Shown in pieces: positions 1-13,599 of a stretch of 64,000 bases of DNA. Below the pieces are notes generated by a model. It had not been told where the DNA came from, did no database searches, and worked only from the letters and a program-made list of their open reading frames with translations. The position numbers and the translations under genes were made by a program. Every line of letters begins with the position of its first letter. The stretch's first letter is position 1. The stretch lies in the NCBI GenBank assembly GCA_017165825.1, contig CM029370.1:20174555-20238554 (forward strand), written 5' to 3'. The DNA is from Hepsetus odoe (Eukaryota; Chordata; Actinopteri; Characiformes; Hepsetidae).

Positions 1-3000
1 GATGTCTAAATTCAGTAGCACAGCATCAAACAAAGGTTTTTGTTGTTCAAAAATATCTGCTTGAACAATCACCATAGTTTAAACACTGCTTGAGATAGAC
101 TTACTGATGAAGAAGCCTTTGTTAAAATGCAGTTTAAGGAAATAGAAAAAAAGCTAGAAACCAAGAAAGAAAAGAAGAGAGAAAAGCAGAAAAGTGAGAA
201 AGGGAGAGGGCAATGACAGTAGGAGTGAGAAGGACAAAGGGCAAGAATGAAACAAAGACAGGGTAAAAGTGTGTGTGGGTGCATGTTTGTGTGTGTGCAA
301 GTGAGTGACAGAGAGCAGAAGGGGGTGCAGAGGGAGAGATTAAAGCCAAGGCATATTCTGCCCTCACCAAATGGCTCCATTGTCCTTTCAGACAAACATT
401 TGCCTTCAAATGAGAGAGCGCTTTGAGGCCCAGCAACAAAAGAACACAGCGACTTGAGCTCAGGACAGGTATGAGAGCACTGTTCATGAACTCAAGACTG
501 CTCAGTGCTTTAAGTATAAACATCCCTTGTTTGGCAGGCAGGTTCCAAACTCTTAAAAGACAATATTCCATATTTAATTAATACATTTTGCAATTCTATT
601 CAATGTAATTACACAGAACCATAGATCCACACTTAAATTCTTTCATACTCAGCATACATTTTGTCCAGATCTTAACTCTCAAGGCTTTCTTAATGACAAA
701 AGCACAAGAGCTTGTGAAATTCAATTCAAATAATAATAAAATATCATGTCTACTTATAAACCAAACATAAAATAATGACTTTAAATTTGCAACATACTTT
801 TCTTATCACCAGCATCCAGGAGTTCTAATCTCAATAAGATTTCTAAATGCTATTAGTGTGATTCATTGTAATAATAAAATAGCAGTTAACAAAATGCAAT
901 TCTCTATTAGTAGAGACTAAAGCCCAAACAAATAATGAGCTCTTAAACAAAACTGCATTATTCTGATTAGCTTGTGCAGGCATATAGCCACTGCTGTGTA
1001 AACAATCCACCTCTTTACAAAATTTAAGAAGAACAAAGATGAAAAAGCACAATAGAGGTTTTCTTGACATCAAAGAATCATGTACTGCTACATACAAAAT
1101 GAAATATAGTGACTCTCTTCTGGTTTGTAGACCAAATATGAGAACAGAATTTGGGCTGTTTGCGAAAAAGGGTTAGAAAGGTTTTCTTTCTCTTTTAAAG
1201 TTGCTGTAGAAGGCTTTATTATAACAGTGACAAATATACATAAAATGTACATGGACATATACATGCACAAGCCTACAGTAAAAAAAGGCCATCCTGCACT
1301 GGTTAGAACATCTCTGAGCACAGCAGCCTTATAGTGCCTGAAGGCCAGGGGCGAGAAAGCCTAAATTAACTGCCTGAGAGATCTGTCTGCATAGGCCACT
1401 GTATGAAAGAAGAGGAGCCATTGAAATGTAAAAAGGGAAGAGGATGGAAAAAATGTACTCTCATAGATGAAAAGGCTCTACTGGTTCAATATTTGCTGTC
1501 AGGTGAAGTGTGTGCCTAATGTATGTGTATGACTGCATGTGTGTATGAGAGCATTCATCTGAGCTGAGCCTGCCATGCGGCTAATTCCCCCTAGCTGAGT
1601 TTCTAACACGTGGTAAAAAGAATGGCCATGGCAGAATGTGGAGTTGATGTAATGAAGTGAGCGCAGCTGCACAGCAAAGCCACGGAGGCAGAAGTGAGGC
1701 ATGTTTCAGAGAGCGTTGTGGAGTGGATGTGAGGTGAAAAGAGGAAAGGGCTTTATTTAGGAGAGCAGCCTGTTTTCCCCTACAGGCCCTGCTTCCAGTC
1801 TACAGCTGTGCACCTACACCACAGTCCTACCAGAACACACACACACACACATATGCTCCAAGTGAAGAGGCAGACAGAGAGCGAAAAAAAGAAAGAAAAA
1901 GAGCAAGTTAAGACAGATTCTGTATTCGGCCTAAATTGACTGAGCATGAGCATGCCAAAAAGGATGCACAAGAAAAGACACTCAATTAAACTAACAAAAG
2001 ATGCGCGAATCTATTCACGCAGAAACACAAATATTCTGCACAAAAAATAGAAATAGCATTCCTGATGCTCTGGCAGGAATTATGCCTGTGAGGTTTTTTT
2101 TTTTTTTCATTTTTACATGAAGCAGAATAAAGAGAGCGACAAATAAAGGAAGTGCACTGCAATTGCGGGGCGGGTAGGAGGTGGGGTGATGCATAGAGCC
2201 AGGAACATGGACCCTGCTCCAGAAGATTGGCTAGCCATATACTCCACTCAGATGTCAATTTATATCCAGTTCCAATTCATCACAGCCCTGCCCACACTTT
2301 TCTTGCCATAACAACAGCTACAAATACCCAAGAGGCAAATATTTTGTGCTCTCCTACCTCTTATTCCATCTTGAAAATAACGTGTTTTAACTACGTAATC
2401 AGAGTGTCAAAGAGATCAATTAGTTAAAAGGAATAAACAGGATTTTGTTACAAATAGTCAAAATGTTAACAATACTGTTCCTGCATTGTTGACTCCATTT
2501 TAAAAAATTAGGCTTTTTAACTCCTATCTAACCCATGTTTCTGCTTTTATAGATTTTTCTATAGACAAGTTTGTAATTCTATTCCTTATATTAAGCTCTA
2601 TTTATTTTTAGGTAAAGCTACCTTCTTTGACACAAGTTCATGTGATAGAAGGTAATTCCTAATAAAGTAAATCTCAAAGGACTCTACCTGTCATGCACTC
2701 TTTCAGTGAGAGTCACAAATTTGCCAAGTGTTTGTTTAATTTCCCAGCAAAAATAATCTTTATAGCTTCTTTTTACTTCTATTCTCTCAGTCTCAATTTG
2801 AACCATGGCTGTCATTGCACCTGCACAGGAAGAGCAAACAGACTCAGTCACGGCATCAAACATTACACAACTTACTCTTAATTGCCCGTCCATGGGCACA
2901 TTCCCATTAATACTCCAAAAGCTCAGTCTCATTCAAAATACAAGCTACTATCAAAACTCCAAACCTGACAAGGCTACTGGGGGAGCCACCATCAGATTAG

Positions 3001-6000
3001 AGCAGATTCACACATCAAAGCTGTTTCACTGTGGGTTCTCTTCTAACAGTGTGCTGGGAAAACACTACAGAACAGGCTGGTCTAGCAAATCCACTCAACC
3101 ACAGAAGGCAGACAGCGCATACTAGAAATAAGTACACAGCATTTTTTGCCTAAATTACTTTTTCACACCTATAATTTATAAAGCCGTTTACAGAAAAAGA
3201 AACTTTGGACATAACAAAGTAGGGTGTGAATTTACTGAAAGCATCCTAAACTAAGTCATCCACATCTGCTACCTATTTTGCAGTAGAGAGGATAATTGAT
3301 GTCTCAGAGGCACTGTGTGTGCATTCATAAATAAAAGAAAAGGAGGAACAGCCTGTTATTAGATATCGCTCGGACAGAATATGAAATCAATGCAAACAGA
3401 TGATTGAGGGCCTGGATGCAGAGCTGACCTTTCAACCTCCCATTCCTTCCTTCCTCCAATAAATACTGCACAGCAGGTAAAGCGATGCAGGTAATACTTC
3501 TACTTTAGGAGGGCAGCACCAGCACTCAAGATAAAAGACATATTCATCAGACTCAGCACCATTTAAAAACAAAGCTGTGAAAGCGGGGGAACGTAACACC
3601 TTTTACAGGAAAGTGATTTATCAGCAGGGAAGTGTTCGACGGGAGTCCTGCAGTAAAGCAGGTTCTGGTCTCTGGCACTTTTCTCGCACTCAGCCGCCCC
3701 ACTGCTCCAAACTCTGGTGGTCTGTGTGCGCCGGCGGCGCCTGGAGCTGGCCACTTTTGATAGAGGGCGATAAATTAACCAACTGTAAAAACACAGTGAG
3801 GAGAGACGAGTGTAAAACAGACGCCAAAAGCTTTCTCCCGAGGCTCGAGAGGTTTTAATGCACTCTTGATCTTGGCGGAAAATTCTGTCAAAGGAAGATC
3901 TTCTTTTTTTTTTTTTTTACATGGGGAAATGCATCTCTGGGAAGGGCATATTTAACAATGGATGGCATTACTGGAAAAATAATGGGGCCTTTTAACTAAT
4001 TTTTGTTAACATGATTTATATCTAAATTTAAAGGTAATGCAAAAAAAAAAAAGCTTTGCTTTTCTGAGTTGTGCCATTGTTGTTGGTGGCACAAGCTTAC
4101 CTTGTGTTTATGAAACTGTACTGTTCATTCCTCCTGTGCAACCTGGTACAGGTTGAAAACAACAAATATTGACACACTGATAGCAATTTTCTAGAGTCAG
4201 AAAAAACTCACTTAATTATTACATATATCCCGCTCTGTGATATGAAAATATTTTTGCAAGGAGTATTACAGTGAACTGCTATTATCATTTTAACCTTTTC
4301 ATAAAACAGTTCAATGATGTCCTTTTGCTTTGCTGAGCTGTGTTATCATCTAAAAACATAAGAGAACTGGACAACTTTCAAAATGCAAAGAGCTTATTGG
4401 AGGCCCACGGGGGGATTTACACAAGTACTTTCCTACAAGTAGTAGGAATTGACTGATAATTGACATTTTGATTCCATGACCAATTTGAAACAGCTTAACA
4501 AAAAAATAACAGGTGATATTGCTCAAAATAAAAAAAAGAAAGAGTTAGAAAAAGAAGAAAGTGTTATACTGACTGAAAAAAATAAGCGAATAGTCAGTTA
4601 TTTTTCACATAAAATGAATAAAATATAATAATACGTTTCAAAGCGGACAAACTTCCCAGTATTTAAAGGTAAGACTTTTAAAGCATTGTGTTAAATTTGA
4701 TCAATTAACTCTGTATTACTACTGTTAACTGACATTGATTGGGCACTCTTAGGTAATAAAATATTTTTATTCCTGTGGAACAAGGCTGCTAATCCACTAA
4801 AAGCATACCTTTACAGTGGTACCTTTTTCCAAGTCATTTGTTAATATATAATCTCTTAGTCCATTTCAGCAAGCTTAGATCAGTTCCTGTTCCTCTGATG
4901 CAGTCAGTGCTCATGTTCACATGTTCACGAAAGCACACTAGCTCAGAATTGACACCTCCACATATGTATCTTTCCTATGAGAAGGTTACGTTGTCTCAGT
5001 GTGAGGTTTTCTGCTCTATTCTCCTCTGCACTATTCCCCATGCAGTGGGGCAACCCTGTTTCTTGGAGTTTTGTATGGCTTCACTCACATACTTTACGGA
5101 GCGTGACGCGGCCCAATGACTAATCCCGGAGAGACAGCCGCACATTTATAAACTGAAGGACTGCCCTCTCTCATTGCCTCCCAAGTGGCACCTGTACAGG
5201 CTTCTCTTTATTAGACTGAGTGGCGAGGACAATCGGAGAACACACTCACACTCCGTTCTTTCATGGATTAACCTTATTCGCCCTGAAAGCCATGACTGAA
5301 TTCCTGCTGGTCCCCGACAATGCGGCTTTTAGCTCCATATTACAATTACAATCAGCTGGCAGAGGAGAAATAGGGCAGGATATGGCACGACCCTCCAGGA
5401 CAGTACACTAGTTTAGAGTCTCCTCAATGAGCATGTCAACAGAAGCAATACAATTCCATTGTAGTCTTGTTGCCGTGAGCTCAGGGCCAGGAGCATGACA
5501 GAGTCCAAAAAGCATTTGTCCTTAGTGCAGCTAGACACAGACACACAAAGGGCTTTGAAAACATAGGAAAAAAACAAACGTGGCTATAAAACAGTGAGAT
5601 GATAAGAATGGAAAAACCGCTTACTTTTCAGAGAAGAACATTCAAAGTCCATTGTTCTCAAGGAGCCCATAGGATGGTAAAAAACACAAATTTAAAGATA
5701 AACTAGACACAATGTTTCTTTCCCAGTTATCTCCTAGAATAAGTTTAGAATAAGCTCCAGATTAGGACCTGAACGACCAATTTCCAAAATCCAGGTGAAA
5801 GCCAAGCCTAAACAAATATTCAATGAAGCCAATTATTTTTCTTTCAATTGTCTCACTTTTTCTCTCACACCTAGGAGAGTTTTTCTAATAGTTTTGAGGC
5901 TTTAGTTTTGACACAATCAGGAAATATGATCTGACTTAGAAAGCATGTTCCGAACACCCTTTCTCTCATCACAGGATCAGTGACAGATGACCATGACAAA

Positions 6001-7748
6001 TAAAAACTCAATGATTTTGGGAAAAAATTCCCAATAACCTTGATTTATGGTTGGGATAGCATCTGCAGGGTTATGGATTCCAACACACTTCATCTGTCCA
6101 GTGCTTCTAGTCTGCTTTTGTCATCTGTCCATGTGACCCTTGCAACCTTCTAAGCATGAGGGAAATATAAATCGGGCCTAGTACTGCCCCGTGCAGGGTC
6201 CACAGGCCTCAGGGAAACATAACAAATGCCTGAACATGATGCATTCAACACAGTTGTGATGGCGAGTTTAAAATATAACTGAATCTTTCCAGTGGTGTAC
6301 AACTGGGGTATTATGGGTTATTTATGCTAATCAGATTTTGCCCGTAATGTGGTGTGTTGAACAGTGCTTTGATTTATGAAGCTGTTTAAGCTTTATTGTT
6401 CTTTCTTCCCTTTTCTTCTGAAGCCTGACCCTCATACTTGGCAGGCAAATAACTGCCTGGCACCTAGACAAATTCCTCTTAATATTTCTTTTTCTTAGCA
6501 AATATTTCTGCCATATCACTACAGTAATGTCCTACTCTCAGTGAGACTGCTGCAAACGGCAAAATGACACCAATCAAGTCTAAAACACAAATCCTCAAAA
6601 AGCACCTAACTGATTGTTTCTCTCAAAGCTTAAATCTCATTTAATTTGTGCAATGTAATGTGCTACTGAGATACAGATGATCATGAGTGGTCATGAGGTG
6701 CTAAATATGTTTACTATATGAGTGACTGACAAACAGCAGGCTTTTTATAGTGAATTCTGTTCCTGTGAGATGGTGGATGAGGAGAGAGTGGTTGGGAATA
6801 GGCGTTTTTATAAAGTAATTCGACAGACATTTTACTTCAAAATCCAGATTTCAAACGTTGGATTCAGTCTTGCCTCAAGACTGTTGAAAATGACATTTTC
6901 ACAAATAATTAAATATAGCTAGCCTGTCTCTCAGCTTTTGCCTCATTAGAGGAATAATGCAGAAAAACAGCATTAGAAAGGACAGAGCAGAAAATGTTAT
7001 GCAAATTTTCCTCCCACTTTCATAAAAAGTGAAAAAAAGGTAAAACGCATTAAAGAGCAGGACGTTCCCTCTCTTCTCCTCTTCAGTAAGTGCAGATGAA
7101 ATCTGAAGTTTGAGCACCGACTCCATTATCTCTCCCATAAAGAGTGCGAGGAATAGAACGTGCAAATCAATGCAAAACACAAGGCTCCTTTCAGTGGATT
7201 ATCACACCAAAGTATCAAATTAGGAAAATGAAGGGTACAAGATAAAGAAAGCAGAGGAGTGATGGGAATGGCGAATGGTGCTGAAAAGATTGATTGAAAA
7301 TGGAAATGGGGGAAGAAAAGAGTGGGTAGCAAATGTTTCAAGCACATCTTCGTAATCGATTGAGCGAACAGGAAATCAGAAATCATTAGTCATATTAGGG
7401 AAGGACCTTGAGAGAGGCCTAACAGGCTAAAGTAGACACAGAATTTCTATCTCTACGTCAATGCTTTTTTTGGGGTCAAACCATTATGTGCTAATTTACC
7501 AAATCTTTATTATGTTTTTTCCCCTTTCTTCCCCTACCTAAAAGCTTCTACAAGACGACTTCACTGTGATCAGATACCACAGCAATATAAAGATATAAAG
7601 CTTTGCCTTAAAGCACACACCAAGCTAACCCACTTAACACCTGCCAGGAAGTTACTGTATATACTGAACATATGCAAAAAAAAATACTAATTGACACTAA
7701 GCCTGCACATTTTTTCACACAGAGACAATACAAACTTCCACCACTTAC
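1..7748. other. non-coding sequence, no gene recognised
   Basis: I see no recognisable gene here. Open frames are short (145 codons at most), lack family motifs and mostly reflect low-complexity sequence. The stretch holds a short (AC)n run near 1835-1851, T-runs near 2094 and 3904, and a slightly GC-richer patch at about 3600-3860 with no clear promoter layout. A minus-strand segment at 4101-4142 has a pyrimidine-rich acceptor and an AAG/GTAAGC donor, but it is only 42 nt and I do not call it. Intronic or intergenic DNA fits best. Confidence 0.6.
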
Positions 7749-7828
7749 TCTATCCAAAGCGCCTTTAATGCCCCAAATCAACAAATCAATTGCATCTTTT
7801 TTCAATCCATTAGGCGCCAAGAGATGAA
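7749..7828 (-). other. weak candidate internal exon, unknown gene
   Basis: On the minus strand this 80-nt segment follows an acceptor (CTGCACCATGCTTTTAG) and ends in AGA followed by a GTAAGT donor. Only one frame is fully open (phase 1 in, phase 0 out). It encodes about 26 residues including LKKDAIDLLIWGIKGALDR, which I do not recognise. The acceptor pyrimidine tract is mediocre and a pairing like this can arise by chance in 64 kb. It lies on the same strand as the better candidates at 38 and 47 kb, but its entry phase does not follow directly from the 38-kb segment, so a further exon would be needed. Confidence 0.15.
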
Positions 7829-8441
7829 CTAAAAGCATGGTGCAGACAGTGTTCAGACTAGAGTCTCTCTTTCTCTTCCTTTTTATTTCACCACCCCCTT
7901 TCTCCCTGTCTGCTCCATCATTTTCTTTCATCCCTTACTCTCTTTCTGTCTCTGCGTTACACAACCACATACAAACAGTGATGCCCACTTGCACAAGAGC
8001 ATGCATTAAGACTACGTTTCAGCAATGTTTTAAAGCACAAAACAAATTTGGTCTTTTCACTGTGCATATCAGTGTGTCGGCAGTTTCCAGGTTTAATTCA
8101 GGAAATCCAACCTGTTGGTGCTCTTGTTCTAAAATCATCCTGTCAGTTTAGTGCAATTGGCATTAAGCTGTGCAGTTCGTTATGTTAGTTATAATATATT
8201 ATAGCAATCAAATAAATTCCGTGTAAGTATATCTTTTTAGAAGTAGTTAATATCTTATGAACTGTCTGAAGGACACAGGCTTGACTTAAGATTTCTCCTT
8301 GTTGCTCTGAGCCGTCTCGTAGAAAATTGTAAAATTCCATCAGTATCTCACCTAATTAAATTTAATGAAGCACTGATCAAACAAGCCAGGAACTGAATTG
8401 AAACTAATTAAACTGGGGTTTCCTAAGACATATACAATATA
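7829..8441. other. non-coding sequence
   Basis: AT-rich sequence between the candidate exon and the MITE. I see no gene, RNA or named repeat in it. Confidence 0.55.
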
Positions 8442-8443
8442 TA

Positions 8444-8992
8444 CAGTACTGTGCAAAAGTCTTAGGCAGGTGTGAAAAAATGCTGTAAACAAAGAATGCT
8501 TTCAGAAATATCAATAATGATTGTTTATTTTTATCAATTTACAAAATGCAAAAGGAGCGAACAAAAGAAAAATCTAAATCAAATCAATATTTGGTGTTAC
8601 TACCTTTTGCCTTCAAACCAGCATCAGTTCTTCTAGGTACACTTGCACAAGTCAGGGATTCTGTAGGATTATAGTCGGTGTGTGATCAACCAGTTTTACT
8701 AAACAGGTACTGATGATCATCAATGTCACACGGAGGTTGAAACACAGTCATGTTTGGAACAACCTACCAGCCGAGTTCCTTCAAACACTGTGCAAGTGTA
8801 CCTAGAAGAATTGATGCTGTTTTGAAGGCAAAGGGTGGTCACACCAAATATTGATTTGATTTAGATTTCTCTTTTGTTCATTCACTGCATTTTGTTGATT
8901 GATGAAAATAAATGATGAACACTTCCATTTCTGAAAGCATTCTTTGTTAACAGCATTTTTTCACACCTGCCTAAAGCTTTTGCACAGTACTG
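8444..8992 (+). mobile_element. palindromic Tc1/mariner-type MITE, copy 1
   Basis: A 549-bp element starts CAGTACTGTGCAAAAG and ends with its inverse complement CTTTTGCACAGTACTG. It is flanked by TA on both sides (8442-8443 and 8993-8994), the target duplication of Tc1/mariner elements. Imperfect inverted arms of roughly 200 bp face each other around a short unique core. The core holds the 3' end of a Tc1-like transposase frame (see 8752-8854). A second copy at 40757-41300 lies in inverse orientation and aligns over its whole length, which fixes both ends. No intact transposase remains, so it is non-autonomous. I orient it by the transposase remnant. The family name is not known to me. Confidence 0.85.
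8752..8854 (+). pseudogene. Tc1-like transposase C-terminal remnant (frameshifted)
   Basis: Within the MITE core, one frame reads VWNNLPAEFLQ from 8752, and after a 1-nt shift the next frame reads PRRIDAVLKAKGGHTKY and then stops at 8852-8854. Tc1-family transposases typically end in a short helix followed by a K-x-x-G/H-x-T-x-Y-type terminus, and the MITE ends and TA duplication agree. In the sister copy at 40895-40999 the two parts are in one frame, so the shift is private to this copy. DDE catalytic residues are absent, so it is non-functional. Confidence 0.65.
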
Positions 8993-8994
8993 TA

Positions 8995-9027
8995 TAATAT
9001 ATATATATATACGAATATATATATATT

Positions 9028-9097
<70 letters not shown>
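8995..9097. repeat. (TA)n microsatellite next to the MITE
   Basis: Almost pure alternating T and A with a few interruptions, starting at the right-hand TA of the MITE. Since these elements insert at TA, a TA-rich tract is a natural target; later repeat growth is also possible. Confidence 0.9.
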
Positions 9098-11195
9098 TCT
9101 CTGTAAAGTTCAAAATGGCCTTGGAATTATATCTTAAAACCACATAAACATTTCCTTCTCCTGTAAAGCTGTATTCTATATTTATGTCAGCAAAAACACA
9201 TGCCTCACTATGTTAAAATCAGACCTTCAACCTATCCCTACCCTTGTACTCATCAACAAAATGATAATATTACCCTTTCTGTTACAAAATAGTATTTTAA
9301 GAAAAGCCAGATCAACTCCATTTTAAATCTAATTTCAACAAAGTACACACACATATTCATACACACCATGTGAGTGGCTGCAACCTCCTTGATAACAGCA
9401 TGAATGACAAATGATTTCACCACAACGTATGTGTCCTGTCATCATGGGCATTTGGGAGAGGCCTAAACATGCATGTTCTCTCTGAACTTCCAGTGACCTC
9501 CTCTCCTTCTCTCTGTGTACTTTAACCAACACACTGCCCAAAATCACTACACGTCACACTATACACTCCCAAGTAATGTCTCTTAGCTGTGAAGAGGGAG
9601 GCTAAAAGTTATGCCTACACTATTGCTTTGGCACAATAAAGTGTGCCATCACAAACCCAGCCTGCAGATTATGCCATGCTTATACCTCTACTGGCTACTC
9701 CTCTGAGAACAGGAATAAAATGATAAAAACCTCCTGGTTATTTCTTCTCCCAAAGTAAGAGTTGATGCTTTTAACACACTCCATGTTACTGCTGGCTTAG
9801 GCTAATACATTCCACGCAGCTGAGCACAAAGCCTCTGCTGGTCTGGCTCACTACACTCCTAATCTCAGTCCTGACATTTAAAATAATAAACTACTGATTT
9901 CCAACGAAATCTGTATGGCTCTTTAATGTCGTTGTGAAATGTACAAGTGGTTTTTAATGAACTTATGAAAATAAATAATTGTAATAAACCGGTTTGTTTG
10001 GCTCTTATAGCTTCACATAGAAAAGCAAAGCTGACCGCTATGGTTGGCTTCACTCCCCAGTGATCTGGAAGTGCCAGGAATCTGTGACCACCCCTAAACA
10101 CCAATTCTCCCATATAATATATTTTCCTGAATAAAGCAGACATGCTTCTGATCATCCATACATGGTTTCAAGGTGAAATATACATAGAGAAAGCATCTGA
10201 AGTGGGAAATAAATTTTCCCGAAATCAGTCCTGAGGAGTTATTTTCCCTGAACTTGCTTAAATCAAGGGTAACACCACAGAGAAATGCATCCAAATGCCA
10301 GCACACTTTAAGGACAGCCCAGAGAGCTACAGAATGTATTCATTGTTTTGAGACATCATTAAGACTATTTGAAGTACCTTTCACTGCAAGAGCAGCCTTC
10401 CAGCCGAGTCAGTGGCCAAACTGGCTCTAGTAAAACATGTTGTTAAACAATTATCTGGAAAACACTTCTACTTCCATCCTTACAATCAACAGGGGATTGT
10501 TAAAATACTACGACACGCACATGGCCTGACCATAGTGATAAAATTATTCCAGCATACATAAAGGTTTGGCAGGCAGGCCCACCAGCAGATTGAAGATATG
10601 CACTTACATGCAAGTAGCTGCAAGCCTTTTGAAAAAAATTCCTTGCCGAAAAGGCTGCCTCACTTATGGCTAAATGCAATGTCAAGCATTCTTTTCTCTT
10701 CCTTTCTTTCATGTACCATTTTGTCTTTTCCATCCAGTCACTATTTAACATCTTTTGTTGGCTGAAATGGCAGAAAGAATCCCTACATTTATTTTGTTAA
10801 ATTCTAAACAATCCTACAACAAAAAGAAGAAAACTATTCTCACTGGTGAAGCACTACATGAAAACAAATGCTTGGCCTTTAAAAAACAGTACAAAATCTC
10901 ATTCACATCAGTAAGGCCGGTTTCTTCACCTGATCAACTATTACAGATAGCAAAACTTCAGGACTGATCTGAAAACTAATATGAAGAGGAAAAAAACTGG
11001 AAAACTGAACAGCCAGAGTATCTTATATAATCACATAACCACAACTGAAGCAGTTTGCTGTGGTTTTGTTTTTGGTAAAATTTTATTCTGATAAAATACT
11101 TTTAGTTTTTCTTTCATCAGCATGTTCGCATGGTTTCTTACTTTTACCATGCTGTTTTGTTGTGAAGATTGCCACTTCCATCTGTATTACAATAT
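9098..11195. other. non-coding sequence, no gene recognised
   Basis: No gene, RNA or named repeat is recognised. Open frames are under 100 codons and have no motifs. Confidence 0.55.
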
Positions 11196-11329
11196 AACAA
11201 CAACAACAACAACAATAACAATAATAATGATGATATTATTATTATTATTACTATTTACGACTTCTACTATTAATACTAATAATAATAATAATAATAGCAA
11301 TAACAGCAGCAATAATAATAATAATAATT
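11196..11329. repeat. compound trinucleotide repeat (AAC/AAT/ATT)n
   Basis: A run of AAC triplets passes into AAT, then ATT, then back to AAT with a few AGC units. The segment switches between AAT and ATT, so the two halves can pair with each other. The frame running through it (Thr/Ile then Asn-rich) is a by-product of the repeat. Confidence 0.9.
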
Positions 11330-11480
11330 TTAGTGCTATAATTTTAGCGTTATTTTAGTGCTTTATTACCCATTACAGAACATCAATGTATAAATCAAGT
11401 CATATGTAGTTTGGTCTCAATTATTTGGTATATGAAGTGCTGTAGTCTGTACCGTGGCTTTGTTCTAATAATGTGCCTCT

Positions 11481-11481
11481 A

Positions 11482-11522
<41 letters not shown>

Positions 11523-11562
11523 CTATATAAGGAAAGATAGATATATATATATAGATAGATAA
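11481..11562. repeat. (TA)n and (GATA)n microsatellite
   Basis: Alternating TA with TTTA interruptions followed by short GATA units. A shorter TA tract lies at about 11640-11660. Confidence 0.85.
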
Positions 11563-11674
11563 TTTATAATTTATTGTTTATTTATTTATAGCTCCTCTAC
11601 TTTTTTCTCCTGTACTTGTTCCTCTTTCTCTATATCTTTATATATATATATTTTTTTATATATTTTTTCTTTTC

Positions 11675-11776
11675 TTCTTCTGTACACCTGTCACTTTTAT
11701 AAGAGCCCTGTAACGCCCAAATTTCCCATTCGTGGGATAATAAAAGATCACTCTACTCTACTCTACTCTACTCTAT
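11675..11776 (+). mobile_element. 3' tip of a non-LTR retrotransposon with (ACTCT)n tail
   Basis: The stretch AAATTTCCCATTCGTGGGAT, a short hairpin, then AATAAAAGATC and five ACTCT units looks like the 3' end of a fish LINE of the kind that terminates in a small hairpin, AATAAA-like sequence and a tandem short repeat. Only about 100 bp remain, as expected for severe 5' truncation. I cannot assign the clade with confidence (L2-like or Rex1-like are options). Confidence 0.45.
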
Positions 11777-12625
11777 AGAATATTGTATTGAATAGCACTG
11801 TAATGCTGCTTTCCTGCACATAGCAGTGTTCCTTATCACTGAGAAATCTCAGCAAAAATACACATAGCAAGAAAAATGACCTCTCTATCGACCTCAGCAA
11901 GCAACAGCGTCAAAATATATACATAGATGTGTACTGGACACTGTTGCTGTAAGTGTGACGCATAAATCAAACCAAAATGTCTCCAGCTTAAAAAATTACA
12001 CTTCATTACACAGCATGATGAATGAATAATATCTGATGCTTTTAATAACATTCACATGTGGTAGGCTGTTACTTAGTTTCATTTACTTCCAGTCATTCAG
12101 CTGCAAGATGGATAGTAATTTGATTTATGTGAGTCTCCTTTGGTGAATGAAAAGCTGAACAATATACTCATTTCCAGTCACAACAATGTATATTTTTTTG
12201 CATCTATAACAGAATTGATGCTTGATGTTAGAGATGATGATGTTAGAGAGAAAAAAACAACCTACAGTACTAAGACAGCACTTGTTTCTTATCACTTTTG
12301 TTAATACTTTACAGCTGCAAATGCCTCACATTTTCATTTTATCTTATGATTAGCAATGTAATAATGCTTTTCTTGATGGTCTCAGGCTACATTTGAAATA
12401 ATAATGCCAAATGGCACTACTTTAAGGATCTGATAGCACAGGACTGATAAACTGTTTTCTATATCCATAAGATCAATAATCCTTAAAACAGCAAGTATTG
12501 CTGTTTTATATTGTTTATGTGGATTAATTTAAATGGCACATTTAATTATACAGTTGCGTAATTTACACTGGATTTATTCAGTGTACACAGAATTGAATTG
12601 CTCCTGGTTTAATGGCAACAGGGAT
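11777..12625. other. non-coding sequence
   Basis: No gene, RNA or repeat recognised. Confidence 0.5.
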
Positions 12626-12672
12626 CATTCATTCCTTCATTCGTTTATTCATTCATTCATTCATTCATTTGT
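12626..12672. repeat. (ATTC)n microsatellite
   Basis: About ten imperfect ATTC units. Confidence 0.9.
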
Positions 12673-13599
12673 TCGTCCATTTATTTGTGTGTTTTCTTGT
12701 TTCACAGTCAATAAATGAAAAAAAAAACACTTCTTTCCAGTAAGCATAAGCAAACAAAACAACTTCATCAAACTCAAACTGTAAAAAAAAAACAACAATC
12801 TAGATTTTTTCTGATGGAATTGTTCTAATTGTTGCAATGAGCTACTGATGAGAAAATAAACGTCATCATACTACTTGTGGGTCAGTGGTGGGAAAAGTTA
12901 GAAATGTCAAATCTGGAAACAGCAAAAAAGATTAGAATCTTAAAATAGGGCCTCAAGAAACCATCAGGTTCAAACGCTCCAGTTTTATGTTGTTCATGAA
13001 AAAGCATCAGCCACTGCAGGAAGAGCTACTTCTGTCCCAAGTGCTTCGGGTCAGCATCTTCATGAGAATTTTTCAAAAGCTTTTATGTCTCATCATGAAG
13101 TTTGTGGCTCACTCAAAATTCCAGATAAAGAATCCCATATAACAGCCATGGTTGGAGCACCTAAAGTCACCAGCAGTGTGACTGTTCCATTAGCACTGAA
13201 TGCCCATCAAAACATTATAATGTCTAAATGCGGAGCCTCTAGTGTGCTTTTCTTGAACCCACAAATACTATCAATAGCTTTGTTAAAGTTTGCAGATTCT
13301 ATAAACAAATAAAAAACATTAGCTATGTTAAAATTCCCATTGTGGAACTCTCAACAACTAAACAGCAACATCTAAACGAATTATTTTAAACCAACATTGT
13401 CAAGAATATGATTTTGCAATTTATACCCCATATATAAATGAGAATAGTACAAATAGTACAAAGAAAATTTTGAACCAAAAAAAACGTTTTTTGGAAAATA
13501 TATGCTGATGTTGAATTTGATGCCAGTAACACATTTCAAAAACAGAGTTATGTTTACAACTGTGGTGCATCACCTCTTCTTTTAAAACAACACTGTAAA
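12673..13599. other. non-coding sequence, possibly older transposon debris
   Basis: No gene recognised. A 75-codon plus-strand frame at 13085-13312 has no motif and no splice context. The stretch abuts the DNA-transposon remnant to the right and may include more of its decayed sequence, but I cannot support a boundary. Confidence 0.4.

Noticed and set aside
134..571. 145-codon minus-strand frame
   Set aside because: Ends in a Phe/Leu/Ser-rich low-complexity tract from purine-rich DNA on the other strand; no CAG acceptor or family match.
11122..11358. 78-codon Asn-rich frame
   Set aside because: Encoded by the AAT/AAC trinucleotide repeat only.
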